A stretch of 64,000 nt of DNA. Source: Gammaproteobacteria bacterium (GTDB lineage Bacteria > Pseudomonadota > Gammaproteobacteria > Natronospirales > REEB76). The notes under the pieces were generated by a model. That model worked only from the letters and a program-made list of their open reading frames with translations, searched no databases and was not told where the DNA came from. This document shows positions 1 to 12,352 of this stretch, piece after piece; the first letter of the stretch is position 1; every line of letters starts with the position of its first letter. The stretch lies in NCBI GenBank assembly GCA_028870845.1, contig JAGWOR010000005.1:1-64000 (forward strand). Direction: 5' to 3'. The translations under genes were made by a program, and so were the position numbers.

Positions 1-2
1 CG

Positions 3-1538
3 CGTGAACAGGAAATCAAGTCGTATAAATCAACAATGGACTCATTGGCGGAAAATGTCGAAAAATTTACTGCGAAAATCGAAACAATACGCAGACAGGT
101 AACGGAACTCGAATCCCAGCGGGACGAGGTTCAGCTTAAAGCCAATCTGGCGCATCGCCAGGTATCGGAAGCTGCGGCGCGAGTGCACGAAGGCAAAACA
201 AACCGGGAGCAAATCACTCAAAGAATAAAGCAACTGGAGGCCGACTCCCGGGAAAATGATCAGTTGATCGGGGCAATTGAAGCTGAGCTTAAGCAGATAC
301 GCCAGCATACGCAGATAACCCTCACCTCTATAAGCGCCCTGGAAGAAACGCGCGTATCCCTGGTCAACGAACGCGACAGACTGCAGCGTGATGTCACCAG
401 CGCACGTGAACGCACAAAAACAAACGCCGATGCGGCGCATGTGATCGCGCTGAAGCTCGAATCGCAGCGTTCCTTGCTTGAGTCAACCCGACAGAACCTC
501 GGCCGCATGCAATCGCAGTTGGAACAAATGGAAAGCCGACATGCGAGTCTCGCGCAAGCAGCCCAGTCTGCCGTGGAACCAGCCAAGCAAATGGAAACTG
601 AGCTTAAATCACAACTCGGCAAGCGCAATGCGATTGACAATGAGCTAATGAAGGCCCGCAGAGTGGTCGAAGATTGTGCTGAGCAAGCCAGGGGTTTGGA
701 GCAGCAGCGGCATACACAAGAGCGCCAGGCCGAAGAAATGCGCGAACAGCTGCAAAATCTGCGATTAGGGTCGCAGGAAACCCGGGTACGCCAGACGACA
801 TTACTTGAGCAGCTGCAGCAGGATGGGTACGTATTGGAAGAAGTACTCGACAGCCTCCCAAAGAACGCCGATACTGAGGCATGGAAACAGAAAATATCCA
901 ACGCTGAACAGCGCATTGAGCGTCTTGGGCCTATAAACCTGGCCGCAATTCAGGAGCACACGCAGTATTCTGAGCGCAAGCAATATCTTGATTCACAATT
1001 GACTGATCTAAATGAAGCACTCAGCACGCTGGCTAACGCCATCCGCAAAATCGACCGTGAAACACGCACGCGGTTCAAGGAAACCTTCGACAAGGTAAAT
1101 ACAGGGCTGCAAAGCAGCTTTCCAAAATTGTTTGGCGGCGGCCATTCGTACCTGGAGTTGACTGGTGAAGAACTCCTGGATGCCGGCGTTACCATCATGG
1201 CGCGTCCCCCGGGCAAACGTAACAGCACCATTCATCTGCTGTCAGGTGGGGAAAAAGCCCTGACTGCGGTAGCCCTGGTATTTGCCATCTTTGAACTCAA
1301 CCCGGCGCCGTTCTGCATGCTTGATGAAGTAGATGCGCCGCTCGATGAGGCAAACATCAACCGTTTTGGTGATCTGGTGCGCAGCATGACAGATCGGGTG
1401 CAGTTCGTTTTCATCACGCATAATAAAGGCACAATGGAAATTGCCAACCAGCTGGTGGGCGTAACCATGCAAGAACCAGGGGTCTCACGCCTGGTGGCGG
1501 TTGACATCGATGAAGCGGTTCGTATAGCGGCTATGTAA
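3..1538 (+). CDS. smc: Chromosome segregation protein SMC, C-terminal part (5' end cut by window edge)
   Basis: Frame is open from nt 3; long coiled coil followed by the ABC signature '[41 protein letters not shown]' typical of SMC C-termini. Confidence 0.96.
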   Translation, partial: REQEIKSYKSTMDSLAENVEKFTAKIETIRRQVTELESQRDEVQLKANLAHRQVSEAAARVHEGKTNREQITQRIKQLEADSRENDQLIGAIEAELKQIRQHTQITLTSISALEETRVSLVNERDRLQRDVTSARERTKTNADAAHVIALKLESQRSLLESTRQNLGRMQSQLEQMESRHASLAQAAQSAVEPAKQMETELKSQLGKRNAIDNELMKARRVVEDCAEQARGLEQQRHTQERQAEEMREQLQNLRLGSQETRVRQTTLLEQLQQDGYVLEEVLDSLPKNADTEAWKQKISNAEQRIERLGPINLAAIQEHTQYSERKQYLDSQLTDLNEALSTLANAIRKIDRETRTRFKETFDKVNTGLQSSFPKLFGGGHSYLELTGEELLDAGVTIMARPPGKRNSTIHLLSGGEKALTAVALVFAIFELNPAPFCMLDEVDAPLDEANINRFGDLVRSMTDRVQFVFITHNKGTMEIANQLVGVTMQEPGVSRLVAVDIDEAVRIAAM

Positions 1539-1539
1539 G

Positions 1540-4262
<2,723 letters not shown>

Positions 4263-4334
4263 CGACGATGTTGGTTATTTGGATATAAAATAGCCGAAGT
4301 TAGCCGAATCTATGCGTTTTCCAGGATATACCCG

Positions 4335-4820
4335 ATGTCATTAAACAGGATCGTACTGGCGCTACTGGCACTCATCATGGCTGGCTGCAGCACCATCCTT
4401 ACGCCTACCTATGGCGTGCGCCAGGGGCAATTGGCGGTTTGTCCTGCACAGCGCGACTGCATCTCATCCCAGGACAAAAACCCAAACCTGTACATCGCCC
4501 CGCTTGCCTATACCAGCAGCCGGGCACAGGCGCGCAGTGATCTGTTAATAGCCGTTACGGTAGCCGGCCAGGGAAGAATCGTCTCAAACCACCGCAACTA
4601 CCTGCGCATTGAATATCCGATTACTGATAAATCCAACACCGAATATTTTTATCAGCCGGAGAATTCCGTGGATGATGTAGAATTTTACCTGGTACCCGAT
4701 AAGCACATCATCGAGATGCGCTCAATAGCAAGACTGGGCTTGCTGGATATTGGCGCTAACCGCGAGCGCCTGGAGCGTATACGCGCTGCGTTTAATGAAC
4801 TGCAGCAGCGTCACAATTAA
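4335..4820 (+). CDS. DUF1499-type putative lipoprotein
   Basis: Signal peptide with lipobox (LIMAGC); 'YLRIEYP...DDVEFYLVPDKHIIEMRSIARLGLLDIGANRERLERIR' resembles the DUF1499 pattern. Confidence 0.75.
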   Translation: MSLNRIVLALLALIMAGCSTILTPTYGVRQGQLAVCPAQRDCISSQDKNPNLYIAPLAYTSSRAQARSDLLIAVTVAGQGRIVSNHRNYLRIEYPITDKSNTEYFYQPENSVDDVEFYLVPDKHIIEMRSIARLGLLDIGANRERLERIRAAFNELQQRHN

Positions 4821-4838
4821 AATATGATGCACTCAGAA

Positions 4839-4866
4839 AAACGGCCAATCGGGAGATTGGCCGTTT
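4839..4866. terminator. Bidirectional intrinsic-terminator-like hairpin between convergent genes
   Basis: Perfect 12-bp inverted repeat AAACGGCCAATC-GGGA-GATTGGCCGTTT between the DUF1499 gene (+) and ppiC-like gene (-). Confidence 0.8.
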
Positions 4867-4890
4867 GTTGGTGAATCAGACGTTTATTTA

Positions 4891-5763
4891 TCAGGGTTTT
4901 GTAGAAGCGGGTGGTGCCGCGGCGGGTGGGCTGGCCTTGCTTGCAGCAGCAGGCGTAGACATCACAACCTTGGCACTTTGACGCAGGTCGTTGACATACG
5001 CTTCAACTTCTTTTCCTTCCAGGGTATTCTTCAACTGATCCTTCATGGCGGCCAGGCTTGGAGGAGGGTTGGATCGTGTGTCTTGTAGCTGAATTACATG
5101 CCAGCCAAATTGGCTGTGCACCGGTTCCTTGGTGTATTCGCCCTTTTTCAATTTTTCAACCGCCTGCGAAAATGCCGGAACCATTTGATCCGGACTGAAC
5201 CATCCGAGTTCACCTCCTTGATCCTTGGATGTGTCGGTTGAATATTGTTTGGCCAGGGTTGCGAAGTTCGCGCCGTGGTTCAGCTTGTTGATGATTTCTT
5301 TGGCCAGTTTCTCAGTCGGGACCAGGATATGGCGCGCCCGGTATTCGATGCCCGGCATGGATTTTACCCGCTGATCGTATTCGGCTTTGATTTGATCATC
5401 AGTAATCGGATGTTTAGCAAGGTATGCCTGCACCATCTGGTTTGCCAGCAGCCCTGTGTTTTGAATATGCATTTCTGCGGCTACGTCGGGTTTGCTTTCC
5501 AGATTTTCTTTTTTGGCGCTCTGTGCGAGAACCTCCATATCCACCAGGCGGTTCAGGACCATGGCTTTTCTCTGGGGGTCAAGCTGTGGCTCCTGGCCGC
5601 CAGTCAAGGTTCGCAGGTATGCACGGTACATATCGGTGGTAATAGGCGTTCCATTCACCGTCGCGAGCACGGTGGATGTGTCAGATGATGATTGACCGCC
5701 ACCACAGGCGGACAATGCACCAATGGCGAGCAGCAGCAGGAAAGCACGATATTCAATACGCAT
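4891..5763 (-). CDS. PpiC/parvulin-type peptidylprolyl isomerase, putative lipoprotein
   Basis: Lipobox (GALSAC); parvulin core 'YRARHILVPTEKLAKEIINKLNHGANFATLAKQYSTD...GGELGWFSPDQMVPAF...PVHSQFGWHVIQL'. Confidence 0.92.
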   Translation of the reverse strand: MRIEYRAFLLLLAIGALSACGGGQSSSDTSTVLATVNGTPITTDMYRAYLRTLTGGQEPQLDPQRKAMVLNRLVDMEVLAQSAKKENLESKPDVAAEMHIQNTGLLANQMVQAYLAKHPITDDQIKAEYDQRVKSMPGIEYRARHILVPTEKLAKEIINKLNHGANFATLAKQYSTDTSKDQGGELGWFSPDQMVPAFSQAVEKLKKGEYTKEPVHSQFGWHVIQLQDTRSNPPPSLAAMKDQLKNTLEGKEVEAYVNDLRQSAKVVMSTPAAASKASPPAAAPPASTKP

Positions 5764-5786
5764 TGAAGTTCCTCATGGTTGGAAAG

Positions 5787-6080
5787 TTAGCGGGATTCTC
5801 CGGGCGCCAGCGCCTTGATACTCAGGGCGTGGATGTCAGATTGCAGCAGCTTTTCGAGTGCCGCATAAATCATGCGGTGGCGCTGTATAAGCAAAAGCGA
5901 TGAAAATTCTGGCGCGACAATGCGCACCGAGTAATGGCCAGCTCCCATATGCGCGTGGCCAATATGTTTGGCAAAATCATCGGTAATCTCCAGTTCCGTT
6001 GGATGAAAGCACGATTCAAGTTGCTCGCGTATGCATTCTATCGGAGATTTTTCCGGACTGGGGATGCTAACCTTATCCAT
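5787..6080 (-). CDS. BolA family protein
   Basis: 'FHPTELEITDDFAKHIGHAHMGAGHYSVRIVAPEFSSLLLIQRHRMIYAALEKLLQSDIHALSIKALAPGE'; start set at MDKVSIP. Confidence 0.88.
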   Translation of the reverse strand: MDKVSIPSPEKSPIECIREQLESCFHPTELEITDDFAKHIGHAHMGAGHYSVRIVAPEFSSLLLIQRHRMIYAALEKLLQSDIHALSIKALAPGESR

Positions 6081-6158
6081 TATCGCAGTTCCGTGGTATA
6101 GGGGTACGGAGATGCGTATGTACCCAGGCACATACAAAAGCGGTATCCGGCGTCTGCC

Positions 6159-6695
6159 TCATGAAGGCTGTTCCATATCCATGTGCCGGCTCAAATACAA
6201 GGCCTGAAGCAATACGAATAGCAGCATGGCGCCAGTTGACCACCAGACCTTGAATTTGACCCATTCAGCCGTATCGAAATGATAGATAACATAAACATTG
6301 ACGCTGCCCAGCAGCAGGAAAAAAAATGCCCAAGCAAGATTCAGGCGCTTCCAAATGGAGGCTGGCAGCCTGATTTTCGCGCCCAGCATGCGTTCGATAA
6401 AAGTCGAGCGCATAAAATGTGTAACCAGGAACACCCCGCCAAACAGCCATTCAACCACGGAAAATTTCCACTTTATGTATGCCGGGTCATGCAGTAACAA
6501 AGTGGCGCCGCCCAAAACAAGCGCCAGCACCGTGACCGCAAGCGGTAGCGCCTGGAGTTTCCGGGTCTGCCAATAAGAAATCGCCAGTACCAGCATGCTG
6601 CCGATCATCAGTACACCGGTAGCAAAGTAAATGCCTTTCCACAGGTAGCTTGCAAAAAAGCATGCCAGCAGCAGGAATTCAAACACAGAGGACAT
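6159..6695 (-). CDS. yciB: Inner membrane septation protein YciB/IspZ
   Basis: Multi-TM protein with 'GGVFLVTHFMRSTFIERMLGAKIRLPASIWKRLNLAWAFFFLLLGSVNVYVIYHF' typical of YciB. Confidence 0.93.
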   Translation of the reverse strand: MSSVFEFLLLACFFASYLWKGIYFATGVLMIGSMLVLAISYWQTRKLQALPLAVTVLALVLGGATLLLHDPAYIKWKFSVVEWLFGGVFLVTHFMRSTFIERMLGAKIRLPASIWKRLNLAWAFFFLLLGSVNVYVIYHFDTAEWVKFKVWWSTGAMLLFVLLQALYLSRHMDMEQPS

Positions 6696-6779
6696 AACCA
6701 GGGCGGTGATTTATAAGGTTCGATATGATAGCGCATCTAGTTGAGCAGTGTTGAGGTCTGCTGGCATGCTCGCCGAGCC

Positions 6780-7409
6780 ATGAGCCAATATTTCTGCATC
6801 CACCCGGAGACGCCGCAAATTCGTTTGGTGCGACGCAGCGTGGCAATCCTGCGTGCCGGAGGGGTAGTGGTTTATCCAACCGACTCCTGCTACGCATTGG
6901 GGTGCATGGTTGGCGATAAGGCTGCCATGGAGCGGATTCGTTCAATCCGCTGTGCAGATCCGGGCCACAATTTTACTTTGGTATGCCGTGATCTTTCTGA
7001 AATCGCCACTTATGCGCGGGTCGATAATCATACTTTCAGGCTGCTTAAAGCCCATACCCCTGGACCATACACATTCATTTTGAGGGCAACCCATGAAGTG
7101 CCGCGGCGGTTGCAGCACCCCAAGCGTAAAACCATCGGCATACGAGTGCCCCAGCACCCCATTACGCAGGCAATCCTCACCGAATTACGTGAACCGATCA
7201 TGAGTTCAACGCTGATGCTGCCGGGGGAGTCACTACCGTTAACCGATCCACAGGAAATGCGCATGCGCCTCGAACACCGGGTGGATCTGGTAATTGACGG
7301 CGGTTCCTGCGGTTCTGAGCCCACCACGGTTGTGGATCTATCCGAGGGTGCACCGCAGGTGATCCGTATCGGCCGTGGCAACCCCGTACCTTTCACCCGC
7401 ACGCATTAA
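6780..7409 (+). CDS. YrdC/Sua5/YciO-type L-threonylcarbamoyladenylate synthase family protein
   Basis: 'GGVVVYPTDSCYALGC...GPYTFILRATHEVPRRLQHPKRKTIGIRVPQHPITQAIL' YrdC-domain signature; start at MSQYFCIHP. Confidence 0.9.
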   Translation: MSQYFCIHPETPQIRLVRRSVAILRAGGVVVYPTDSCYALGCMVGDKAAMERIRSIRCADPGHNFTLVCRDLSEIATYARVDNHTFRLLKAHTPGPYTFILRATHEVPRRLQHPKRKTIGIRVPQHPITQAILTELREPIMSSTLMLPGESLPLTDPQEMRMRLEHRVDLVIDGGSCGSEPTTVVDLSEGAPQVIRIGRGNPVPFTRTH

Positions 7410-7450
7410 TTGTCCATTAAGACCACTTGCAGACTCTGTATAATGGCCGG

Positions 7451-8113
7451 ATGGGCCACTTTAATATCATCCAGCTCATTATTATCTGGGGGCCGCCGGT
7501 CTTATTCGCCATCACCCTCCATGAGGTGGCTCACGGATGGGTGGCGCGCCGCTTTGGGGATCCGACTGCCCAGATGCTCGGCCGGCTTACACTGAACCCC
7601 TTAAAACACATCGATCCCGTGGGCACCATCCTGGTGCCGGCGATGCTGTTGGTATTCATGCTGCTATTCCACAGCGGGATCCTGTTTGGCTGGGCCAAAC
7701 CGGTGCCTATATCACCCCGAAATTTCAAAAACCCGCGGCGGGACATGGCCATCGTCGCGGCTGCAGGTCCGCTGTCAAACCTCGGCATGGGGATAATCTG
7801 GGCATTGGTGATTCGCCTGGCAGCGTTTCTGTACCCGTCATTTCACTGGATTGAGCCATTGATATATATGGGTCTTGCCGGCGTATTGATTAATGTCGCG
7901 CTTATGGTTTTCAACCTGATTCCACTACCGCCGCTGGACGGCGGCAGGGTGCTGGTCGGTCTTTTGCCCCGTGACGCCGCCAATCTCGTCGATCGAATTG
8001 AGCCTTACGGTTTTTACATCATCATCCTGCTGATGATCGTTGGCGCATTTAATATTATTCTGGTACCTGCCATCAGCTGGATTTCCGCTATTCTGCTTCC
8101 CAGTGGCTTTTGA
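7451..8113 (+). CDS. Site-2 protease family (M50) membrane metalloprotease
   Basis: HExxH (ITLHEVAHGWVARRFGDPTAQMLGRLTLNPLKHIDPVGTI) and 'NLIPLPPLDGGRVL' motifs. Confidence 0.92.
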   Translation: MGHFNIIQLIIIWGPPVLFAITLHEVAHGWVARRFGDPTAQMLGRLTLNPLKHIDPVGTILVPAMLLVFMLLFHSGILFGWAKPVPISPRNFKNPRRDMAIVAAAGPLSNLGMGIIWALVIRLAAFLYPSFHWIEPLIYMGLAGVLINVALMVFNLIPLPPLDGGRVLVGLLPRDAANLVDRIEPYGFYIIILLMIVGAFNIILVPAISWISAILLPSGF

Positions 8114-8128
8114 TATGAGGATTGGCGG

Positions 8129-9346
8129 TTGAATTCAGTAGCCTTGGATAACCAGCGTGTATTGTCGGGCATGCGCCCAACCGGGCGCATGCATCTTGGG
8201 CACCTTCACGGTGTACTCAAGAATTGGATGCGCCTCCAGCACGAGTATGAATGCTTTTTCTGCGTGGTCGACTGGCACGCGCTCACCACCAACTATGAGC
8301 ATTCCAGGGAAATCGAGCCCGCCATGTGGGAGATGCTTGTGGACTGGCTGGCAGTCGGTGTTGATCCCGGCAAGGCCAAGCTGTTCATCCAGTCCCACAT
8401 CCTGGAACACGCGGAACTGCATCTGCTGTTGTCCATGGTGACACCGCTCAGCTGGTTGGAACGGGTGCCAACCTACAAAGAGCAGCAGGAACAGCTCAAG
8501 GATCGCGATCTTGCCACCTACGGCTTTTTGGGATATCCGGTGTTGATGAGCGCCGACATACTTATTTACAAGGCCGGTTGGGTGCCGGTCGGCGAGGATC
8601 AGGTGCCGCATGTGGAACTCACCCGTGAAATCGCGCGCCGCTTCAATCATATTTTTGGACGCGAAGAGGATTTCGAAAGCCGCGCGGAAAGCGCTGTGAA
8701 AAAGCTCGGTAAAAAGCACAGCAAGCTGTATTCGCAGCTACGCACCCGTTACCAGCAACACGGCGATCACGAGGCCCTGAAACTGGCACGCGCCCTGCTG
8801 GCTGAAAGCCAAAACCTGACACTTGGCGATCGCGAGCGGCTGCTGGGTTATCTGGAAGGCGGTGGCCGAAGCATCCTGACGGAACCGAGTCCACTGCTTA
8901 CGGAAGTGGCGCGCATGCCGGGTCTCGACGGTCGCAAGATGTCGAAATCCTATGGCAACACCATCAGCCTGCGCGAAGATCCAGCGCAGGTTGAAAGCAA
9001 ACTGCGTACCATGCCGACGGATCCGGCGCGTGTCCGGCGTAGTGATCCAGGCAATCCGGAGAAGTGCCCGGTATGGGATTTTCACAAGGTCTATTCTGAT
9101 GAAACCACGCGCGATTGGGCCTGGAAGGGCTGCACCAGTGCCGGCATCGGTTGCCTGGAGTGCAAACAGCCGGTAATTGACGCTGTTCTCAAGGAGCTTG
9201 AACCCATACGAAAACGCGCCATTGAAATTGAGGCATCGCCTGAGATGGTACGCAGCATAATCAAACAGGGATGTGACGCAGCCCGTGACGTTGCCAGGGA
9301 CACGATGGATGAGGTACGGCAGGCCATGGGGTTGAGTTACCGCTGA
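8129..9346 (+). CDS. trpS: Tryptophanyl-tRNA synthetase (long form with central insertion), TTG start
   Basis: HIGH-like 'GRMHLGHLHG', KMSKS 'GRKMSKSYGN'; TTG start with GAGG 8 nt upstream. Confidence 0.95.
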   Translation: MNSVALDNQRVLSGMRPTGRMHLGHLHGVLKNWMRLQHEYECFFCVVDWHALTTNYEHSREIEPAMWEMLVDWLAVGVDPGKAKLFIQSHILEHAELHLLLSMVTPLSWLERVPTYKEQQEQLKDRDLATYGFLGYPVLMSADILIYKAGWVPVGEDQVPHVELTREIARRFNHIFGREEDFESRAESAVKKLGKKHSKLYSQLRTRYQQHGDHEALKLARALLAESQNLTLGDRERLLGYLEGGGRSILTEPSPLLTEVARMPGLDGRKMSKSYGNTISLREDPAQVESKLRTMPTDPARVRRSDPGNPEKCPVWDFHKVYSDETTRDWAWKGCTSAGIGCLECKQPVIDAVLKELEPIRKRAIEIEASPEMVRSIIKQGCDAARDVARDTMDEVRQAMGLSYR

Positions 9347-10239
9347 TGTCAGCTGTGCGTCATTCAGGTGAGTCCGACCAACAGGCGGATTTTCCCATTT
9401 CGAATTCTCCCGAACAGTCGGAAATGCCGTTTGCCATCGTACAGGGCGAACCGGTTACCAGCCTGCCAAGGGACCTGTATATACCGCCGGACGCCCTGGA
9501 GGTGTTCCTTGAGGCTTTCGAAGGCCCGCTGGATCTGCTGTTGTATCTCATCCGGCGCCAGAACCTGGATATTCTGGACGTGCCGATTGCCGAGATCACG
9601 CGGCAATACATGGAATACATCGATCTCATGACGGTACTGCGCCTCGAGCTGGCGGCTGAGTACCTGGTAATGGCGGCGATGCTGGCCGAGATCAAATCGC
9701 GTATGCTCTTGCCGCGTATGCCGGCGGATAACGGCGAGGAAGAGGATCCACGCGCCGAGCTGGTGCGCCGCTTGCAGGAATACGAACGCTACAAGACCGC
9801 AGCCGAAGATATGGATGCCTTGCCAAGGGTTGGCAGGGACGTGCATGTGGCAAATGCCGAAGTTGGCGAACGCAGGGTTATTCGCCTGGTTCCCGCGGTC
9901 AGCATGCAGGAGCTATTGCTGGCATTCAAAGATGTGGTCCAGCGAGCTGCGATGTTTTCGCATCATCATGTGCAGCTTGAACAACTTTCAGTCCGGCAGC
10001 GCATGACGGACATCCTGGCGGCATTGCAAAGCGCCGAATTTCATGAATTCACCGAGCTGTTCAAACTTGAGGAAGGCAGACGCGGCGTGGTAGTAACGTT
10101 TCTGGCGCTGCTCGAGCTGCTCAAGCAGGCGCTGATAGATCTTGTGCAGGCCGAAACTTTCGGCCCCATACATGTCAAGGCCACAGGCGCCACCGACGTG
10201 GATTTGTCGCGGGTTGTCATTGAAGGAGAAGATGCATGA
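9346..10239 (+). CDS. scpA: Segregation and condensation protein A
   Basis: 'FEGPLDLLLYLIRRQNLDILDVPIAEITRQYMEYI...AAEYLVMAAMLAEIKSRMLLP' ScpA signature. Confidence 0.96.
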   Translation: MSAVRHSGESDQQADFPISNSPEQSEMPFAIVQGEPVTSLPRDLYIPPDALEVFLEAFEGPLDLLLYLIRRQNLDILDVPIAEITRQYMEYIDLMTVLRLELAAEYLVMAAMLAEIKSRMLLPRMPADNGEEEDPRAELVRRLQEYERYKTAAEDMDALPRVGRDVHVANAEVGERRVIRLVPAVSMQELLLAFKDVVQRAAMFSHHHVQLEQLSVRQRMTDILAALQSAEFHEFTELFKLEEGRRGVVVTFLALLELLKQALIDLVQAETFGPIHVKATGATDVDLSRVVIEGEDA

Positions 10240-10910
10240 CGCTTAAGGCGCCAATGCTCAAAAACGTTATTGAAGCAGCGTTGCTGGCAGCGGGACGCCC
10301 ATTGAGCATTGATGAACTCATGGCGCTGTTTGGCGATGACGAGCGGCCGGATCGCGCCCAGCTGCGCAAGATTCTCGATAAACTGCAGTCGGAATACGAC
10401 GAGCGCGGCATCACGCTCAAAGAGGTGGCCAGTGGCTTCCGAATCCAGCTCAAACCCGAGCTTGCCAACTGGATTGGGCGGCTGTGGGTGGAGAAACCAG
10501 CGCGCTATTCGCGCGCCATGCTGGAGACCCTCTCTCTGATCGCCTATCGTCAGCCCATAACCCGCGGCGAAATCGAGGCTGTGCGTGGGGTGAGTGTCAG
10601 CCCGCACATCATTCGCACGCTCATGGAACGGGGCTGGATACGCATGGTTGGACATCGCGACGTCCCGGGACATCCGGAACTATTCGGCACCACCAAGGAA
10701 TTTCTCGATTACTTCAGCCTCAAGAGCCTGGATGACCTGCCCGCCCTGGCCGCCATCAAGGACATCGACAGCTTGAACGTGGAACTGGATTTTGACGGAA
10801 CCGGCCAGTTGTTGCCCGACATGGATTCACCTGGGGGTGCGCAAGCAGTGGCAGACTCAGGGTCGCCAGCGGACACTGAGGATGGCATGCTTGAGGCCCA
10901 GGACAGCTAA
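10236..10910 (+). CDS. scpB: Segregation and condensation protein B
   Basis: 'IEAALLAAGRPLSIDEL...LETLSLIAYRQPITRGEIEAVRGVSVSPHIIRTLMERGWIR...GTTKEFLDYF'; overlaps scpA by 4 nt. Confidence 0.96.
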   Translation: MTLKAPMLKNVIEAALLAAGRPLSIDELMALFGDDERPDRAQLRKILDKLQSEYDERGITLKEVASGFRIQLKPELANWIGRLWVEKPARYSRAMLETLSLIAYRQPITRGEIEAVRGVSVSPHIIRTLMERGWIRMVGHRDVPGHPELFGTTKEFLDYFSLKSLDDLPALAAIKDIDSLNVELDFDGTGQLLPDMDSPGGAQAVADSGSPADTEDGMLEAQDS

Positions 10911-10925
10911 AGTTGGTGTATTCCC

Positions 10926-11705
10926 ATCAAGCCGCGGCAACACAAACCTACAGCCAGCACGCCTGAACGCATCCAGAAACTGCTGGCGAACGCCGGTATT
11001 GGTTCTCGCCGGGAAATCGAGGCTTGGATAAAATCGGGGCGCTTGACCATAAATGAACGGCCCGCATGCCTCGGCGACCGGATCACACTGACAGATCGCG
11101 TCGCCCTGGATGGCCGTGTATTCAGGCAACTTGCCTACTCCAGGCCTGATGCCAGGCGCGTCATCCTTTATCACAAACCCGAGGGCGAATTAACCACCAG
11201 GAAGGATCCTGAGGGACGGCCAACGGTTTTTGAGGCGTTGCCACGCCTGCACGGTAAACGCTGGGTTTCTGTCGGCCGCCTGGATACGAATACATCCGGA
11301 TTGCTGCTGTTTACTACTGATGGCGAACTCGCAAACCGTTTGATGCACCCCTCGCACGAAGTTGAGCGCGAATATGCGGTGCGCGTGCTCGGCGGAGTCA
11401 GTAGTGAGCAGTTAAGGGCATTAACAGCCGGTGTCAGCCTGGAAGATGGCACGGCCCGCTTCGAGTCAATCCGGGATGCGGGAGGTGAGGGCGCGAATCA
11501 TTGGTATCACGTGGTACTGAAGGAAGGGCGCAACCGTGAGGTTCGACGCATGTGGGAGGCGGTAGGCGTAACCGTCAGTCGTCTGGTGCGCATCCGTTTT
11601 GGATCGATACAGCTGACACGTGAGTTACGGCGAGGTATGTGGCGTGAGCTCAGTGCCACTGAAATGGCAAGTCTCCTCAAGCTGGCCGGACTGTCAGCAG
11701 GGTGA
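10926..11705 (+). CDS. rluB: 23S rRNA pseudouridine synthase RluB-type; start codon non-canonical or uncertain
   Basis: S4-domain 'PERIQKLLANAGIGSRREIEAWIKSGRLTINERPA' runs upstream of the first canonical start (TTG 11043); catalytic 'VGRLDTNTSGLLLFTTDGELANRLMHPSHEVEREYAVRV'. Start placed at ATC 10926 (ATT 10920 is the alternative). Confidence 0.85.
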   Translation: MKPRQHKPTASTPERIQKLLANAGIGSRREIEAWIKSGRLTINERPACLGDRITLTDRVALDGRVFRQLAYSRPDARRVILYHKPEGELTTRKDPEGRPTVFEALPRLHGKRWVSVGRLDTNTSGLLLFTTDGELANRLMHPSHEVEREYAVRVLGGVSSEQLRALTAGVSLEDGTARFESIRDAGGEGANHWYHVVLKEGRNREVRRMWEAVGVTVSRLVRIRFGSIQLTRELRRGMWRELSATEMASLLKLAGLSAG

Positions 11706-11807
11706 ACAGTCACCGGTGACGCAGGCTCGGCAGTTGCCGCAGGCTTTTAATATTGCTCCCAAGCCGGCTGTGGCAAAATCTTAATTACTGCTATCCAGAG
11801 ATCCATC

Positions 11808-12302
11808 ATGAAAAATTCCATCCCTGTCATGTCACTGTTGGCAGCATTGCTTACGGCTTGTATACCGGCGGTCGTCCATGCAGGTGCGCCTGCTAGTGTG
11901 GCGGCTGCTGACCAGCAGCGTGCTGCCTGCGGGTCACTGCAGATGCTGAAAGCCAAAATCCACATGGCAATCTACAGCGCCCTGAAATATCCCGCCAGCA
12001 TGGCATTTTTTGCGGCTCGGGGCATTACCACCGTGAAGTATGTGTATCGGGATGGGCAGGCGGGCGATGTACGGGTATCCGAATCCAGCGGCAATCGCAT
12101 CCTGGACAGGGCCGCACTCCGGGCAGTACGCGAGGCAAAATATCCATCCGCGCCTGCGGCTTTCCACGGAATCAAAATACCGGATGTGGTTTATTTTGTT
12201 TTTGATAATTCCGACCTTATGGCCCGGGATGACGCTCCCACAAACAGCGGCTCCGCGCTTCGCCGCCAGTTGTACAGGGATGAACAATGCATACGGAAAT
12301 AA
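11808..12302 (+). CDS. Small exported/lipoprotein-like protein with TonB C-terminal-like domain
   Basis: Signal peptide (LLAALLTACIPAVVHA), then 'GITTVKYVYRDGQAGDVRVSESSGNRILDRAALRAVREAKYPSAP' resembling TonB_C. Confidence 0.72.
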   Translation: MKNSIPVMSLLAALLTACIPAVVHAGAPASVAAADQQRAACGSLQMLKAKIHMAIYSALKYPASMAFFAARGITTVKYVYRDGQAGDVRVSESSGNRILDRAALRAVREAKYPSAPAAFHGIKIPDVVYFVFDNSDLMARDDAPTNSGSALRRQLYRDEQCIRK

Positions 12303-12352
12303 ATGCCGGTGGCTGACCGGCTAGTGCATATAGCGCCCGTATTGCGTGTGGA

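Noticed and set aside
11709-11720. Perfect 12-bp palindrome GTCACCGGTGAC after rluB
   Set aside because: Palindromes of this length are expected by chance many times in 64 kb and there is no second copy or promoter context
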